NCBI RefSeq assembly: GCF_023712105.1
Contig: NZ_JAMLJI010000004.1
Span: 1-64,000 of the forward strand
Length of the DNA: 64,000 nucleotides
Direction of reading: 5' to 3'
Source of the DNA: Larsenimonas suaedae
GTDB taxonomy: Bacteria > Pseudomonadota > Gammaproteobacteria > Pseudomonadales > Halomonadaceae
Below are positions 1 through 9,322 of the stretch, one piece after another; the first letter of the stretch is position 1; each line of letters begins with the position of its first letter. The notes beneath the pieces are model-generated. The model was given only the letters and a program-made list of their open reading frames with translations. It was not told the DNA's origin and ran no database searches. The position numbers were made by a program, and so were the translations under genes.

Positions 1-70
1 GGAAGTGAAACCACCCCGCGCCGATGGTAGTGTGGAGCTTCTCCATGCGAGAGTAGGTCATCGTCAGGCA
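1..70 (+). rRNA. rrf: 5S ribosomal RNA, 3' part
   Basis: The first ~70 bases match the 3' half of gammaproteobacterial 5S rRNA, including the conserved GCGCCGATGGTAGTGTGG and CCATGCGAGAGTAGG blocks. The 5' half lies outside the window. It is followed by a strong intrinsic terminator, so this is the distal end of an rRNA operon. The 3' end is placed by analogy with E. coli. Confidence 0.93.
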
Positions 71-78
71 TCTATACC

Positions 79-111
79 AAGGCCCCGATCAGTCGATCGG
101 GGCCTTTTTTT
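79..111 (+). terminator. Intrinsic terminator of the rRNA operon
   Basis: A perfect 12-bp stem (79-90 pairing with 95-106) with an AGTC loop is followed by a run of T. It ends the rRNA transcript before glmU. Confidence 0.93.
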
Positions 112-219
112 ATGCCTGAAATACAGGGCCGTGCGTGCGCACAGCCATCAAGCCACATATCTTTATCGCTGGTACACTAAAGGCTCTTTTTCACGATGCC
201 GCAAGGAGCACCGCCAATC

Positions 220-1575
220 ATGACCACTGATGTCGTCATACTCGCCGCTGGGCAAGGAAGCCGCATGAAGTCCACCCTGCCTAAAGTGCTACACCCCTTG
301 GCAGGTAAACCGATGGTTCAGCATGTTGTGGATGCCGCGAAATCCATCGGAGAGGCCACGTTGCATGTTGTGGTTGGCCATGGCGCTGAACGGGTTGAGA
401 AAACACTTTCGGATCAGAACATCCGCTTTGCGCTTCAAAAAGAGCAAAAGGGAACAGGCCATGCCGTTGCCCAAACGCTTGAGAATCTTGGCGATGGCCC
501 GGTATTGGTGCTCTATGGTGATGTGCCGCTTATCAAGTCGGAAACGCTGGCCGCGCTGCTGGAGAAAGTCGATGACGATCATCTGGGCCTTTTAACCGTG
601 ACCGTTGATGACCCGTCCGGGTATGGGCGTATCGTGCGTGAAAACGGCGCGGTGACTTCCATTGTCGAGCAAAAGGACGCGACGGATGCGCAAAAGGCCA
701 TTCAGGAATGCAACACGGGTATTCTTGCGACAACCGGCAAGAAGCTCAAGCAATGGCTTCCGGCGCTTTCCTCGAACAACGCCCAGGGCGAATACTATCT
801 GACAGACATCATCGCCATGGCAGCTGGCGAAGGTGTGGCCATCACGACCGCCGAACCCATGAACGAGCATGAGGTACAGGGCGTAAATGATCGTGTTCAG
901 CTCGCCCATCTGGAACGTATTCATCAGAAGGCACAAGCTGAAACACTGATGCGCAGCGGTGCAAGCCTTGCCGATCCAAACCGCATTGATGTCCGAGGCC
1001 GGTTGAGCGTTGGTCAGGACGTCTTTATCGACGTAGGCTGCGTCTTCGAAGGGGACGTGGTGCTTGAAGATGGCGTGCATGTTGGGCCATATACGCTTAT
1101 CAAGAACAGTGTTATCAAGCAGCACACAGTCATTGCAGCGCACAGTATTGTTGAGTCGGCGCAGGTTGGTGAAGAGGCAACGATTGGGCCGTTTGCGCGC
1201 CTGCGGCCGGGGACGGAGCTGGCCGATCAGGCCAAGGTCGGCAATTTCGTCGAGACCAAGAACGCCAAGGTCGGAAAGGGCAGCAAGATCAATCACCTGA
1301 GCTACATTGGCGATGCTGAACTTGGCAGCGATGTGAACGTGGGCGCAGGCACCATCACGTGCAATTACGATGGCGTCAACAAACACAAGACGCTTATTGG
1401 CAATGGCGCGTTCATTGGCTCGAACACCGCGCTGGTTGCGCCAGTGGACGTTGGTCACGGCGCGACCATCGCGGCGGGCTCTACCATCACTGACCGGGTC
1501 AGCGAAGATGCGCTTGCGATTGCGCGTGGTCGTCAGGTCGAGAAGAATGACTGGGTCAGACCGGCCAAAAAGTAA
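220..1575 (+). CDS. glmU: Bifunctional UDP-N-acetylglucosamine pyrophosphorylase / glucosamine-1-phosphate N-acetyltransferase
   Basis: Cytoplasmic enzyme making UDP-GlcNAc: it acetylates glucosamine-1-phosphate, then uridylylates the product, for peptidoglycan and LPS. The 451-residue length fits the family (E. coli has 456). The N-terminal nucleotidyltransferase domain carries LAAGQGSRM at residues 8-16 (the family usually has GTR; here GSR) and LYGDVPL. The C-terminal left-handed beta-helix acyltransferase has GNFVETKN and NHLSYIGD. The ATG at 220 was chosen over the upstream in-frame ATG at 196 because AAGGAG (203-208) precedes it at proper spacing. It lies about 10 kb from glmS and its DeoR-type regulator, which echoes the glmU-glmR-glmS cluster of Pseudomonas. 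Confidence 0.97.
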   Translation: MTTDVVILAAGQGSRMKSTLPKVLHPLAGKPMVQHVVDAAKSIGEATLHVVVGHGAERVEKTLSDQNIRFALQKEQKGTGHAVAQTLENLGDGPVLVLYGDVPLIKSETLAALLEKVDDDHLGLLTVTVDDPSGYGRIVRENGAVTSIVEQKDATDAQKAIQECNTGILATTGKKLKQWLPALSSNNAQGEYYLTDIIAMAAGEGVAITTAEPMNEHEVQGVNDRVQLAHLERIHQKAQAETLMRSGASLADPNRIDVRGRLSVGQDVFIDVGCVFEGDVVLEDGVHVGPYTLIKNSVIKQHTVIAAHSIVESAQVGEEATIGPFARLRPGTELADQAKVGNFVETKNAKVGKGSKINHLSYIGDAELGSDVNVGAGTITCNYDGVNKHKTLIGNGAFIGSNTALVAPVDVGHGATIAAGSTITDRVSEDALAIARGRQVEKNDWVRPAKK

Positions 1576-1583
1576 GCGCTAAA

Positions 1584-1614
1584 AAAAGCCGGGGCATTGA
1601 GCCCCGGCTTTTTT
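1584..1614 (+). terminator. Intrinsic terminator after glmU
   Basis: Stem of AAAGCCGGGGC pairing with GCCCCGGCTTT around an ATTGA loop, with A-run on the left and T-run on the right. It could work in both directions and so also end the phoU transcript. Confidence 0.9.
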
Positions 1615-1661
1615 ATATGCTCGTGAATGCCATCGAGCACGATGACATCTGAAGCGGCGTG

Positions 1662-2384
1662 TCAGGAATCCAGTTTCTTGGTGTCCAGACCGCTGATGTC
1701 GGTGTGTCGAATATCCAGCCCCTTGACCAGATAGATGACGGATTCAGCCAGATTGTTGGCGTGATCGCCAATACGTTCCAATGCTCGAAGTACCCACATG
1801 ATATTAAGGATAGACCCGATTGAGCGAGGGTCTTCCATCATGAAGGTGACCAGCGAGCGCATTGAACTTCGGTACTCACTGTCGACCGCTTCGTCAGTAT
1901 GCAGGACCTGAATCGACAACTCCGTATCAAAGCGTGCAAACGCGGTCAGCGCGTTTCTAAGCATCTCCCGGACCTGCTGGCCGATACGTCGCACTTCGAC
2001 AAACCCGTGATTGGTGTGGCCTTCCTCAATCAAAGACAGCGCGTTTCGCGCGATCTTGTTAGCTTCATCGCCGATGCGTTCGAGATCCGAAGCTGTTCGG
2101 GTCACCGCCAGGACAAGTCGAAGGTCAGATGCTGCCGGCTGACGACGAGCGATGATGTGCGTGCACTCATCGTCGATGCGCAGCTGCATTTCGTTGACTT
2201 CCTGATCCTTCCTGCACACTTCCTGGGCTTGATGCGCATGGCCTTCGAGCAGGGCGTCGATGGCATCTTGAACCTGCCGTTCCACCAAACCGCCCATGGC
2301 CATCAGGTGGGTCTTCAAAGCCTCCAGTTCCTGATTGAACTGACTGGAGATATGTTGGCTGTGCCGGCCGCTGTCGATATCCAT
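1662..2384 (-). CDS. phoU: Phosphate-signalling complex protein PhoU
   Basis: 240 residues, the usual PhoU size, made of two tandem three-helix PhoU domains (roughly residues 20-110 and 120-215). It shows the repeated family signature: DLRLVLAV with LERIGDEANKIA in the first half and LERIGDHANNLAE in the second. PhoU links the PstSCAB phosphate transporter to the PhoR/PhoB two-component system and represses the Pho regulon in high phosphate. No pst or phoBR genes lie beside it here. uvrD is immediately upstream on the same strand, about 90 bp away. Confidence 0.96.
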   Translation of the reverse strand: MDIDSGRHSQHISSQFNQELEALKTHLMAMGGLVERQVQDAIDALLEGHAHQAQEVCRKDQEVNEMQLRIDDECTHIIARRQPAASDLRLVLAVTRTASDLERIGDEANKIARNALSLIEEGHTNHGFVEVRRIGQQVREMLRNALTAFARFDTELSIQVLHTDEAVDSEYRSSMRSLVTFMMEDPRSIGSILNIMWVLRALERIGDHANNLAESVIYLVKGLDIRHTDISGLDTKKLDS

Positions 2385-2472
2385 AACTCATCCTGCTGCC
2401 ATAAAAGAGGCGGTTGAGTGCCATAGTAATGGCAGAACATGTTATTCGATCAATATGACAATTGTTTGACAC

Positions 2473-4662
2473 TCAAAGCACGTCGAGCTTGGCAAAGCCC
2501 AGAACCAGCCATTTGTCACCGTGCTCTTCGAAGCTTACATGCACCCGAGCGCGGTCACCCTCACCCTCACCATCGATGATGATGCCCTCACCGAACATCG
2601 GATGGCGAACGCGCTGGCCAACGCTCAACTGCGTTCCCGACGCCCTGGCGCCCTGGGTTGGGGTTGGCCGATGTGACACCGGGCGCGAGACCTGCCCCCG
2701 CAGGCGGATTTCCTCGAGTGCCTCATCCGGCAGTTCGCGGATAAAGCGAGAGGGGCGCTGATAGGTTTCCTTGCCGTGCAATCGGCGCATTTCCGCGTGC
2801 GTCAGGTAGAGTTGCTGCATGGCACGCGTGACGCCAACGTAGCAGAGCCGTCGCTCTTCCTCGAGCCGCCCGGGTTCCTCGAGCGACATCTTGTGCGGAA
2901 ACAAGCCTTCTTCAACGCCTGCGATGAACACCACTGGAAACTCAAGGCCCTTGGCCGAGTGTAATGTCATCATCTGAACGGCATCCTCGAATTCGCCGGC
3001 CTCATGATCACCTGCATCGAGTGCCGCTTCTGCCAGAAACGTCGCCAGGCCGTTGTCAGCCTCAGGCAGCGCCTCAGTATCGGCAAATGGATCCTGGGTG
3101 CCGGTATTCTTGGCGGCGCTGACCAGCTCCTGCAGGTTTTCGACGCGCGCCTGACCCTTTTCACCCTTTTCGGCCCGGTGATGCTCGACCAGACCGGTCG
3201 TCGTGATCACATGATCGATCTGTTCATGAAGACTGACGCCTGCGGTGTCGTTGTCCATCGACTCGATCAGATCGGTGAACTGGCTGACTGCACTGGCCGC
3301 CCGACCCTTGAGCAGCTTATGAGCCGTCGCCTCATGCAGGGCCTGCCACAGTGACATATCCTGTTCACGGGCGATCATGCGAAGCTGCTCGATCGTGCGG
3401 GTGCCGATGCCGCGGGCAGGAACATTGATGATGCGCTCGAGCGAGGCGTCATCGTCGCGATTGATCAAAAGGCGCAGATACGCCAGCGCGTTCTTGATCT
3501 CGAGGCGTTCGTAGAAACGCTGTCCGCCGTAGATGCGATAGGGCACGCCTGCACGAATAAGCGCCTCCTCCAATACGCGTGACTGCGCATTTGAGCGATA
3601 AAGGATCGCGATGTCCTTGCGCGAGATGCCCTTCTTGGCGTGTTTTTGAATGGTGTCGACGATGAAGCGTGCTTCATCCAGGTCGTTGAATCCGGAGTAC
3701 ACGGCGATCTTTTCGCCGTTGTCGACGTCGGTCCAAAGCTCCTTGCCCATGCGCCCGGCGTTATTGCGAATCAGATGGTTTGCAGCATCGAGGATGACGT
3801 TGGTAGAGCGGTAATTGCGTTCTAGCCGAACCACCTCGGTATTGGCAAACTCGGTTCGAAACCGGTCGAGGTTCTCGACCCGAGCGCCACGCCATCCATA
3901 AATTGATTGATCATCATCCCCGACGATCGTCAGGCATTCACGCTGGCCGGCTAGGAGCTTGAGCCAGGCGTATTGGAGCGTATTGGTGTCCTGAAACTCA
4001 TCGACCAATAGATGCGCGAATCGCTCCTGATAATGAGCGAGAAGCCGCGGGTTATCACGTAGAAGCTCCAGGCTTCTCAGCAGAAGTTCGCCGAAATCGA
4101 CCAGCCCGCCACGCTCGCAGGCCGCTTGATAAAGCTCGTAGAGCTCCACCATCTGCATCATGTAGCTGTCGCCGTGCGCATCGATCTGTGGCGGGCGAAG
4201 ACCTTCTTCCTTGCAGCCTCCAATGAAATACATCACCTGCTTGGGCGGATAACGCTCATCGTCGATGTTGTATTCCTTGATCAGCCGCTTGATCAAGCGA
4301 AGCTGATCATCGGGGTCGATGATCTGAAAGTGCTCTTGAAGCTTGGCATCCTGCCAGTGAGTGCGCAGCAGTCGGTGAGAAATCGAGTGGAAGGTGCCGA
4401 CCCACATGCCTCGAAGTGAGACGTCCAGCAGAGCTTCGAGACGGGTACGCATCTCGCGTGCGGCCTTGTTGGTAAAGGTGACCGCCATGATCGAAAAGGG
4501 GGAGAGGTGCTCGTTATGCATCAGCCAGGCGATGCGGTGAACCAGCACCCGGGTCTTGCCGGAACCGGCGCCGGCAAGCACCAGCAGGTTGCCCTGCGGC
4601 GCGCTGACGGCGCGGCACTGGTCCGAATTGAGGGCGTCGAGTAAAGGCGATGAATCCGTCAT
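2473..4662 (-). CDS. uvrD: DNA helicase II (UvrD), superfamily 1A 3'-5' helicase
   Basis: ATP-dependent helicase of nucleotide excision and mismatch repair that unwinds DNA after incision and displaces UvrC and the cut oligonucleotide. The length of 729 residues matches E. coli UvrD (720). Motifs in order: Walker A GAGSGKT at residues 31-37, TFTNKAAREM (Ia), VDEFQDTN (II), GDDDQSIYGWRGA (III), TLHSAKGLEFPVVF (V) and YVGVTRA (VI). The C-terminal Tudor-like tail (GQRVRHPMFGEGII) separates UvrD from Rep. It lies between hexR and phoU on the same strand. Confidence 0.97.
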   Translation of the reverse strand: MTDSSPLLDALNSDQCRAVSAPQGNLLVLAGAGSGKTRVLVHRIAWLMHNEHLSPFSIMAVTFTNKAAREMRTRLEALLDVSLRGMWVGTFHSISHRLLRTHWQDAKLQEHFQIIDPDDQLRLIKRLIKEYNIDDERYPPKQVMYFIGGCKEEGLRPPQIDAHGDSYMMQMVELYELYQAACERGGLVDFGELLLRSLELLRDNPRLLAHYQERFAHLLVDEFQDTNTLQYAWLKLLAGQRECLTIVGDDDQSIYGWRGARVENLDRFRTEFANTEVVRLERNYRSTNVILDAANHLIRNNAGRMGKELWTDVDNGEKIAVYSGFNDLDEARFIVDTIQKHAKKGISRKDIAILYRSNAQSRVLEEALIRAGVPYRIYGGQRFYERLEIKNALAYLRLLINRDDDASLERIINVPARGIGTRTIEQLRMIAREQDMSLWQALHEATAHKLLKGRAASAVSQFTDLIESMDNDTAGVSLHEQIDHVITTTGLVEHHRAEKGEKGQARVENLQELVSAAKNTGTQDPFADTEALPEADNGLATFLAEAALDAGDHEAGEFEDAVQMMTLHSAKGLEFPVVFIAGVEEGLFPHKMSLEEPGRLEEERRLCYVGVTRAMQQLYLTHAEMRRLHGKETYQRPSRFIRELPDEALEEIRLRGQVSRPVSHRPTPTQGARASGTQLSVGQRVRHPMFGEGIIIDGEGEGDRARVHVSFEEHGDKWLVLGFAKLDVL

Positions 4663-4712
4663 GAAAGGCCGTCGGCAGAAGGTGACTGAATGCCCTTACC
4701 TTACCATACCCG

Positions 4713-5588
4713 TCAGTGGTTGCTGTTGCCCTCGGGCACGCGCAGTGGCGCGAGGCTGCGTTTTACCGCCCGGACCTTTTCATCGAGCTGAGGGCCCTTC
4801 GACTTTGCCACGCCCACCGCAAGAATATCGATTACGACCAGGTGGACGATACGAGAGGTCATCGGCGTATACACTTCGCTGTCTTCGCGCACATCGATGT
4901 AGAGTGGCAGGTTGACCGCGTGGGCCAGCGGGGAATTCTTGGGGCAGAGCCCGATGACGGTCGCGCCAGCCTCGCGCGCCAGATCGACGCTGCTGAGCAG
5001 TGAGCTTGTGCGCCCGGTCTGTGAGATCGCCACTACCACATCACCTTCGCCAAGCGTTACCGCTGACATGTTCTGCATGTGCGGGTCAGCGTAGGCGGCG
5101 GTTGAAACCTGAAGCCTGAAGAACTTGTGCTGCGCGTCGGAGGCCACGGCGCCGGATGCGCCGAACCCATAGAATTCGACCCGGTTGGCGTTGGTCAGGG
5201 CGTGAATGGCCTGACTGATGGACTCGGGATTCATTCGATCGCGGACGGACAGCAGAATACCTACGGTTGAATCGAAGATACCGTTGGTGAATTCAGCCAC
5301 ATCGTGGCTGTCATCCATGGAAAACTGAGCGAATTGCGCACCGGTTGCGAGCATCTGGGCCAGCCGCAGCTTGAAATCCTGGAAGCCGTCGCACCCCAGT
5401 GCCCGGCAAAAGCGGATAACGGTGGGCTCGCTCACGCCAGCGTTCTTGGCGATGTCGGCAATACGCATGTGGATGGCTTCTTCAGGGTGGCGCAGCACGT
5501 AGCGCGCCACCTTCTGTTCGGAGCGTCTGAAATCGGGCAGACGTTCCCTCAGCTCATCAAACAGGGCAAGACTCACGGTAGCTCCCAA
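4713..5588 (-). CDS. hexR: MurR/RpiR-family transcriptional regulator, HexR-like
   Basis: 291 residues with an N-terminal RpiR helix-turn-helix (about residues 5-80, with VSEPTVIRFCRALGCDGF) and a C-terminal SIS sugar-phosphate-binding domain (about 125-265, starting VEFYGFGASGAVA). The sequence strongly resembles HexR, which represses glucose and Entner-Doudoroff genes and is released by 2-keto-3-deoxy-6-phosphogluconate. The usual zwf/edd/eda neighbours are absent, so the specific HexR assignment is family-based inference. A long (~220 bp) upstream gap leaves room for its own promoter; I found no clear HexR-type palindrome there. Confidence 0.85.
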   Translation of the reverse strand: MGATVSLALFDELRERLPDFRRSEQKVARYVLRHPEEAIHMRIADIAKNAGVSEPTVIRFCRALGCDGFQDFKLRLAQMLATGAQFAQFSMDDSHDVAEFTNGIFDSTVGILLSVRDRMNPESISQAIHALTNANRVEFYGFGASGAVASDAQHKFFRLQVSTAAYADPHMQNMSAVTLGEGDVVVAISQTGRTSSLLSSVDLAREAGATVIGLCPKNSPLAHAVNLPLYIDVREDSEVYTPMTSRIVHLVVIDILAVGVAKSKGPQLDEKVRAVKRSLAPLRVPEGNSNH

Positions 5589-5811
5589 TGCATAAATTTG
5601 GCTCGGCTAACGTCATTATACTGTCAATAACGCTATAGTAATGTTGCAGCGCCTCGTTCACGACGAGACAGCCGTCCGGATGATGCGTCACATAGTACTG
5701 TTAAACGGACCTTAACGTTAGGCGAAAACGCTGTTTTAGATAGGCCCTTTTAACAGATAGAACCGTCGTTCGGTTGGCACTGTTCATAGATCCCCCAAGG
5801 GAGAGTTGATC

Positions 5812-6030
5812 ATGCACAAGGGCGAACAGCTTGCAACCATCAAGGCCGAGCTTCTGGACATTTATATGGCACTTGAAGCCGAGCAACACGAAAAACGCAA
5901 GCAAACGGCAGAAATGCGGTATGTGAAGGCTCGCAAGGGCATCGAGCAGCATCGCGAAGAACGTCGTTTGGAGCGCGATCTAAAAGACATCAATGAAGAG
6001 GCGGCTCGACGAAAACGCCGTCTCTCCTGA
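5812..6030 (+). CDS. Small charged helical protein, uncharacterised
   Basis: 72 residues, rich in Glu, Arg and Lys, and predicted by eye to be almost wholly helical or coiled coil. The Arg/Glu-rich C-terminal half (KARKGIEQHREERRLERDLKD) vaguely recalls the small PA3496-type proteins of Pseudomonas and Halomonas, but I would not assign it. The ATG at 5812 is preferred over the in-frame TTG at 5806 because AAGGGAGAG at 5798-5805 gives correct spacing to the ATG. It converges on motB, and its terminator overlaps the motB stop codon. Confidence 0.7.
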   Translation: MHKGEQLATIKAELLDIYMALEAEQHEKRKQTAEMRYVKARKGIEQHREERRLERDLKDINEEAARRKRRLS

Positions 6031-6034
6031 ACTT

Positions 6035-6062
6035 GCCCTGCCCAAGTCAGGGCAGGGCTTTC
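6035..6062 (+). terminator. Hairpin terminator overlapping the motB 3' end
   Basis: Perfect 9-bp stem GCCCTGCCC (6035-6043) / GGGCAGGGC (6050-6058) followed by a short TTT. The motB stop codon (6047-6049, minus strand) sits inside the loop, so the two convergent genes share this element. Confidence 0.7.
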
Positions 6063-6952
6063 AACACCAGCTCGACGCGTCGATTCTCGGCGCGTCCGGA
6101 CGGTTTGTCATTGTCGGCCACAGGATGGGTCGATGCCAACCCGACCGCACGCAGTCGCTCACCATCAATCCCTCGCGTTCTCAACAAACGCACCACCGAA
6201 CTTGCCCGTGCCGTCGACAGCTCCCAGTTCGAGGGGAAGCGCTCGGTCGAAATTGGCCGACTGTCCGTATGCCCTTCAACCGAAATTGATCCCTTGAACT
6301 GACTGAGTCCCGGCACCAGCCTATCAAGCAAGCGCTCGCCGCTGTCCGATATATCAACGTCACCGCTTGAGAAAAGCACCTGATTTTGAATGCGCACGGT
6401 AACGCCCTGAGGTGTCGGGCTAACCAGTACGCCCTCAAGCGCCGGGAACATGTCCTCGAGCCGATCCACTGCCGGCACGGACTCGCTTGCCAGAGTGGGC
6501 TCTGACTCGGCGCTGCGTGCCGGCGTGATCGGAGGTGTGAACGCGCTGGAGGGCGCTGTGACCAATCCCACCGCCATAAGCGCTTCCGGAGACAGCGCAA
6601 AGACGTGAGCAGAAGGCGCGGGCCGCTCCCCGGGCGTTTCGACGATGGCCTGACGTGCAGGTTTCGCAGGCCCGACCACTTCGCCATTGACCATCGGTTG
6701 AATGCCCCGGTGCAAGGGCATGATGCCGCCAGTCATCGGCGCTTCGATCGGGGGTTCCGGCTCATCCGCTGGCCGATTGAACATCAGCAGGATGATGAAC
6801 AGCATGATCAGAAGTGTCAGTACGTCCAGATAGCTTATGAGCCATCCGGCCTGCTCGATGGGGCTTTCGGCATCGTCCAGCGCATCGTGCTTGGCGCCGG
6901 CGCGCCGAACGGGTTCAACCTCTGATTGAGCATCAAGACGCTTGGCGAACAT
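6047..6952 (-). CDS. motB: OmpA/MotB-family stator-type protein
   Basis: 301 residues from the ATG at 6952, which has a GGAG ribosome-binding site; longer in-frame starts lie inside motA. One transmembrane helix near residues 45-65 follows the family's proton-binding aspartate (WLISYLDVLTLL). A Pro/Ala-rich linker follows, then a C-terminal OmpA-like peptidoglycan-binding domain with EGHTDSRPI and NWELSTARASSVVRLL. Such proteins pair with MotA homologues to anchor an ion-driven channel to peptidoglycan. It overlaps motA by 20 bp, so translation is probably coupled. No flagellar genes lie nearby, so a role in flagellar rotation or in another envelope process cannot be decided. Confidence 0.85.
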   Translation of the reverse strand: MFAKRLDAQSEVEPVRRAGAKHDALDDAESPIEQAGWLISYLDVLTLLIMLFIILLMFNRPADEPEPPIEAPMTGGIMPLHRGIQPMVNGEVVGPAKPARQAIVETPGERPAPSAHVFALSPEALMAVGLVTAPSSAFTPPITPARSAESEPTLASESVPAVDRLEDMFPALEGVLVSPTPQGVTVRIQNQVLFSSGDVDISDSGERLLDRLVPGLSQFKGSISVEGHTDSRPISTERFPSNWELSTARASSVVRLLRTRGIDGERLRAVGLASTHPVADNDKPSGRAENRRVELVLKALP

Positions 6953-7799
6953 GGGGGGCTTTCTCCATGGAACGGTGTTCACCGAGTTCATCCTGATCGC
7001 GGTATTCCGCGATGAACGACTGAAGTGTGGCCTCGATGAAGGAGGGCAGTCGGCGGCGGCACAGCATCGAGACGCCTTCAAGCACCATGTTCATGGTAAT
7101 GACGCGCCGCTCGGTGCGGCGTTCGAGCTTGACCGCAATCGGTTTGAACACCAGATTCGCCAGCAGAATGCCGTAAAAGGTCGTCAGCAGCGCGATGCCC
7201 ATGCTGGGGCCGATGACGGAGATATCACCGGTTTCCATCACGCTCAGCATGTTGATAAGGCCCACAAGTGTCCCCAGCATACCGAACGCCGGCGCGTAGG
7301 CGGCCATGGTGCGAAAGATCTGCGCTTCGGCCCGTTCCCGCGCCTTGAGCCGGGCGATGCGCCAGCGCATAAGGTCAAGAATCTCCTCTTCCTTGATGTT
7401 GTCGATGACGAGACTGATGCCGGTTTTCAGAAACGGGTTGCGGGTCTGCTCCAGCATTTTTTCGATATTACGCCCCTGACCGTGCATCCACTGGCGAGAC
7501 AGATTCACAAGCTCGGCGATGTCTTCCTGCACGTGGTCGTCTTCACGGCGAAAGATGGCCGGAAGCGATGAAAACACACGCGAGAGTTCCTTCAGCGGAA
7601 AGCTCAGAAAGGTTGCCGCCAGCGTGCCGGCGATCACGATCGATAGACCGGGAATATTCAGGAAGGCAAGGGGAGAGTCAGCGCCATAGGCCAGAACGGC
7701 CACCAGGAGCAACACACCGACGGACAGCCCGATGAGCGTCGAGGCATTGATCGGAAGTCGGCTGAGTTTAAGCACGGAAGAAGTCAGTTTGTTTGACAT
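6933..7799 (-). CDS. motA: MotA/TolQ/ExbB proton channel family protein
   Basis: 288 residues, typical for MotA/PomA-like stator subunits. Two N-terminal membrane segments (about residues 18-40 and 50-70) are followed by a cytoplasmic loop with many charged residues. Two more hydrophobic segments include the conserved APAFGMLGTLVGLI and GIALLTTFYGILLAN motifs. It forms the channel together with the downstream motB. The pair is MotA-like rather than ExbB-like by size and topology. Confidence 0.87.
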   Translation of the reverse strand: MSNKLTSSVLKLSRLPINASTLIGLSVGVLLLVAVLAYGADSPLAFLNIPGLSIVIAGTLAATFLSFPLKELSRVFSSLPAIFRREDDHVQEDIAELVNLSRQWMHGQGRNIEKMLEQTRNPFLKTGISLVIDNIKEEEILDLMRWRIARLKARERAEAQIFRTMAAYAPAFGMLGTLVGLINMLSVMETGDISVIGPSMGIALLTTFYGILLANLVFKPIAVKLERRTERRVITMNMVLEGVSMLCRRRLPSFIEATLQSFIAEYRDQDELGEHRSMEKAPHVRQAS

Positions 7800-7877
7800 G
7801 AAAGCCCCATACCTCGGTGGAGGTAGTCATCAAGACGGTAGGGCTATCCTATCCAACCAGGCATGAACGTCAGGCCA

Positions 7878-7909
7878 AGAAAAAGGGCCGACAAGCCCGC
7901 CTTATCGGC
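7878..7909 (-). terminator. Intrinsic terminator after the sodium-dependent transporter
   Basis: On the minus strand GCCGATAAG (7909-7901) pairs with CTTGTCGGC (7895-7887), with one G-U pair, around a GCGGG loop, followed by CCTTTTTCTT. It lies 40 bp after the transporter stop codon. Confidence 0.75.
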
Positions 7910-7948
7910 AGAACGTGTCGACCCTTGAGTCGCAGCGTCGCGGCTAAC

Positions 7949-9322
7949 TCAGTGCAGCAAGCCGAAGATGAACACGGCCGCCACACCAATTGGCGTAATG
8001 AAGCGCGAAATGGCGTACCAGACCGAGAACGCACCGCTCGACATGTTGAGCTGGGTTCTGAGCTCGTCGCGCTGCATGTACCAGCCCACGAATATAATAG
8101 TGGCCAGCCCCGTCAGCGGCAGCATGATCTTGCTGGTCAGATAATCCAGCAGATCGAAGATGGTTTTACCCTCAAACATCGCGAACACGCCCAGCGGATG
8201 AACGCCCGACCAGAGGTTGAACGACAGCACGGTGGCGATCCCCAGTGCCCAGGTCGCAAGGCCGGCGGCGATGGTGGCCCCGGTTCGGCTCAGCGGGCTT
8301 TTCTCTTCAAGCCACTCAACGATTGGTTCCAACAGTGAAATCGACGATGTCCAGGCGGCGAACACCAGCAAAACGAAGAATAAAATGCCGAAGAACCAGC
8401 CTCCGGACATCTGCCCGAACGCGAGTGGCAGCGTCTGGAAAATCAGGCCGGGGCCGGCAGCAGCGTCGAGGCCGTTACTGAACACGATCGGGAAGATCGC
8501 AAGACCGGCCATCAGCGCGATGACGGTATCCATGACCGCAACAACGACGGCCGTGCGGCCGATGTTGACATCATCCGACAGATACGAGCCGTACGCCATC
8601 ATGATGCCCATGCCAAGGCTTAGCGTGAAAAACGCGTGTCCCAGTGCGGCAAGTACCGTTTCGCCGGTCAGTTTCGATAGATCCGGCATCAAAAGGTACG
8701 ACGCGCCCTCTGCAAAACCGGGCGTGGTCGCGGCGTAGAGCACCATGACCAGCAAAAGGATGCCAAGTGCCGGCATCAATGTCTTGGCCGCTCGCTCGAG
8801 ACCGCCCGCGACACCGCCGATGACGACCCCGACCGTCATGATCATGAAGACGCTGTGCCAGCCCAGAAGCGCCGTGGGGCTTTCAAGCAGTCCACCAAAG
8901 AGGCCGCCGACGCTGTCATTGTCCAGCCCGCCGAAGGTGTTGGTCACGGCGTACTTCACGTAGGCCAATGCCCAGCCACCGATCACGCTATAAAAGGAAA
9001 GGATCAGATACGCGCCGAGAATACCGGCGAGTCCGACCAGCGCCCAGGCCGGTGAGCGTTTCAGGCGGCCTGAAATCTGCTGCATGGTCGACATGGGGTT
9101 TTTCTGTCCGAGCCGGCCGAGCATCCACTCGGACATCAAAATCGGCAAACCGATCAGCGCGATACAGATCAGATAGACCAGCACGAACGCGCCACCGCCG
9201 CTTTCGCCGGTCATGTACGGGAATTTCCAGATGTTGCCCAGGCCGACAGACGACCCGACCGCAGCCAGCAAAAACGCAACACGAGAAGACCACTGCGCGT
9301 GGGTATGGGATTTTTGAGACAT
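7949..9322 (-). CDS. Sodium-dependent transporter, neurotransmitter:sodium symporter (SNF) family
   Basis: 457 residues with about 11-12 hydrophobic segments, the size of bacterial LeuT-like NSS transporters. The family signature at the start of TM1 is clear: AAVGSSVGLGNIWKFPYMTGESGGGAF, residues ~18-44, quoted here as two adjoining motifs VGSSVGLGNIWKFPY and GESGGGAF. These residues form the sodium and substrate sites. Members usually import amino acids with sodium. The substrate cannot be read from sequence. The start is either GTG at 9325 or the adjacent ATG at 9322; I chose the ATG. Confidence 0.93.
   Translation of the reverse strand: MSQKSHTHAQWSSRVAFLLAAVGSSVGLGNIWKFPYMTGESGGGAFVLVYLICIALIGLPILMSEWMLGRLGQKNPMSTMQQISGRLKRSPAWALVGLAGILGAYLILSFYSVIGGWALAYVKYAVTNTFGGLDNDSVGGLFGGLLESPTALLGWHSVFMIMTVGVVIGGVAGGLERAAKTLMPALGILLLVMVLYAATTPGFAEGASYLLMPDLSKLTGETVLAALGHAFFTLSLGMGIMMAYGSYLSDDVNIGRTAVVVAVMDTVIALMAGLAIFPIVFSNGLDAAAGPGLIFQTLPLAFGQMSGGWFFGILFFVLLVFAAWTSSISLLEPIVEWLEEKSPLSRTGATIAAGLATWALGIATVLSFNLWSGVHPLGVFAMFEGKTIFDLLDYLTSKIMLPLTGLATIIFVGWYMQRDELRTQLNMSSGAFSVWYAISRFITPIGVAAVFIFGLLH

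Noticed and set aside
5614-5640. TTGACA next to TATAAT upstream of hexR on the minus strand
   Set aside because: The two hexamers are about 1 bp apart, so they cannot act together as -35 and -10; only the TATAAT could be used, with no good -35 seen.
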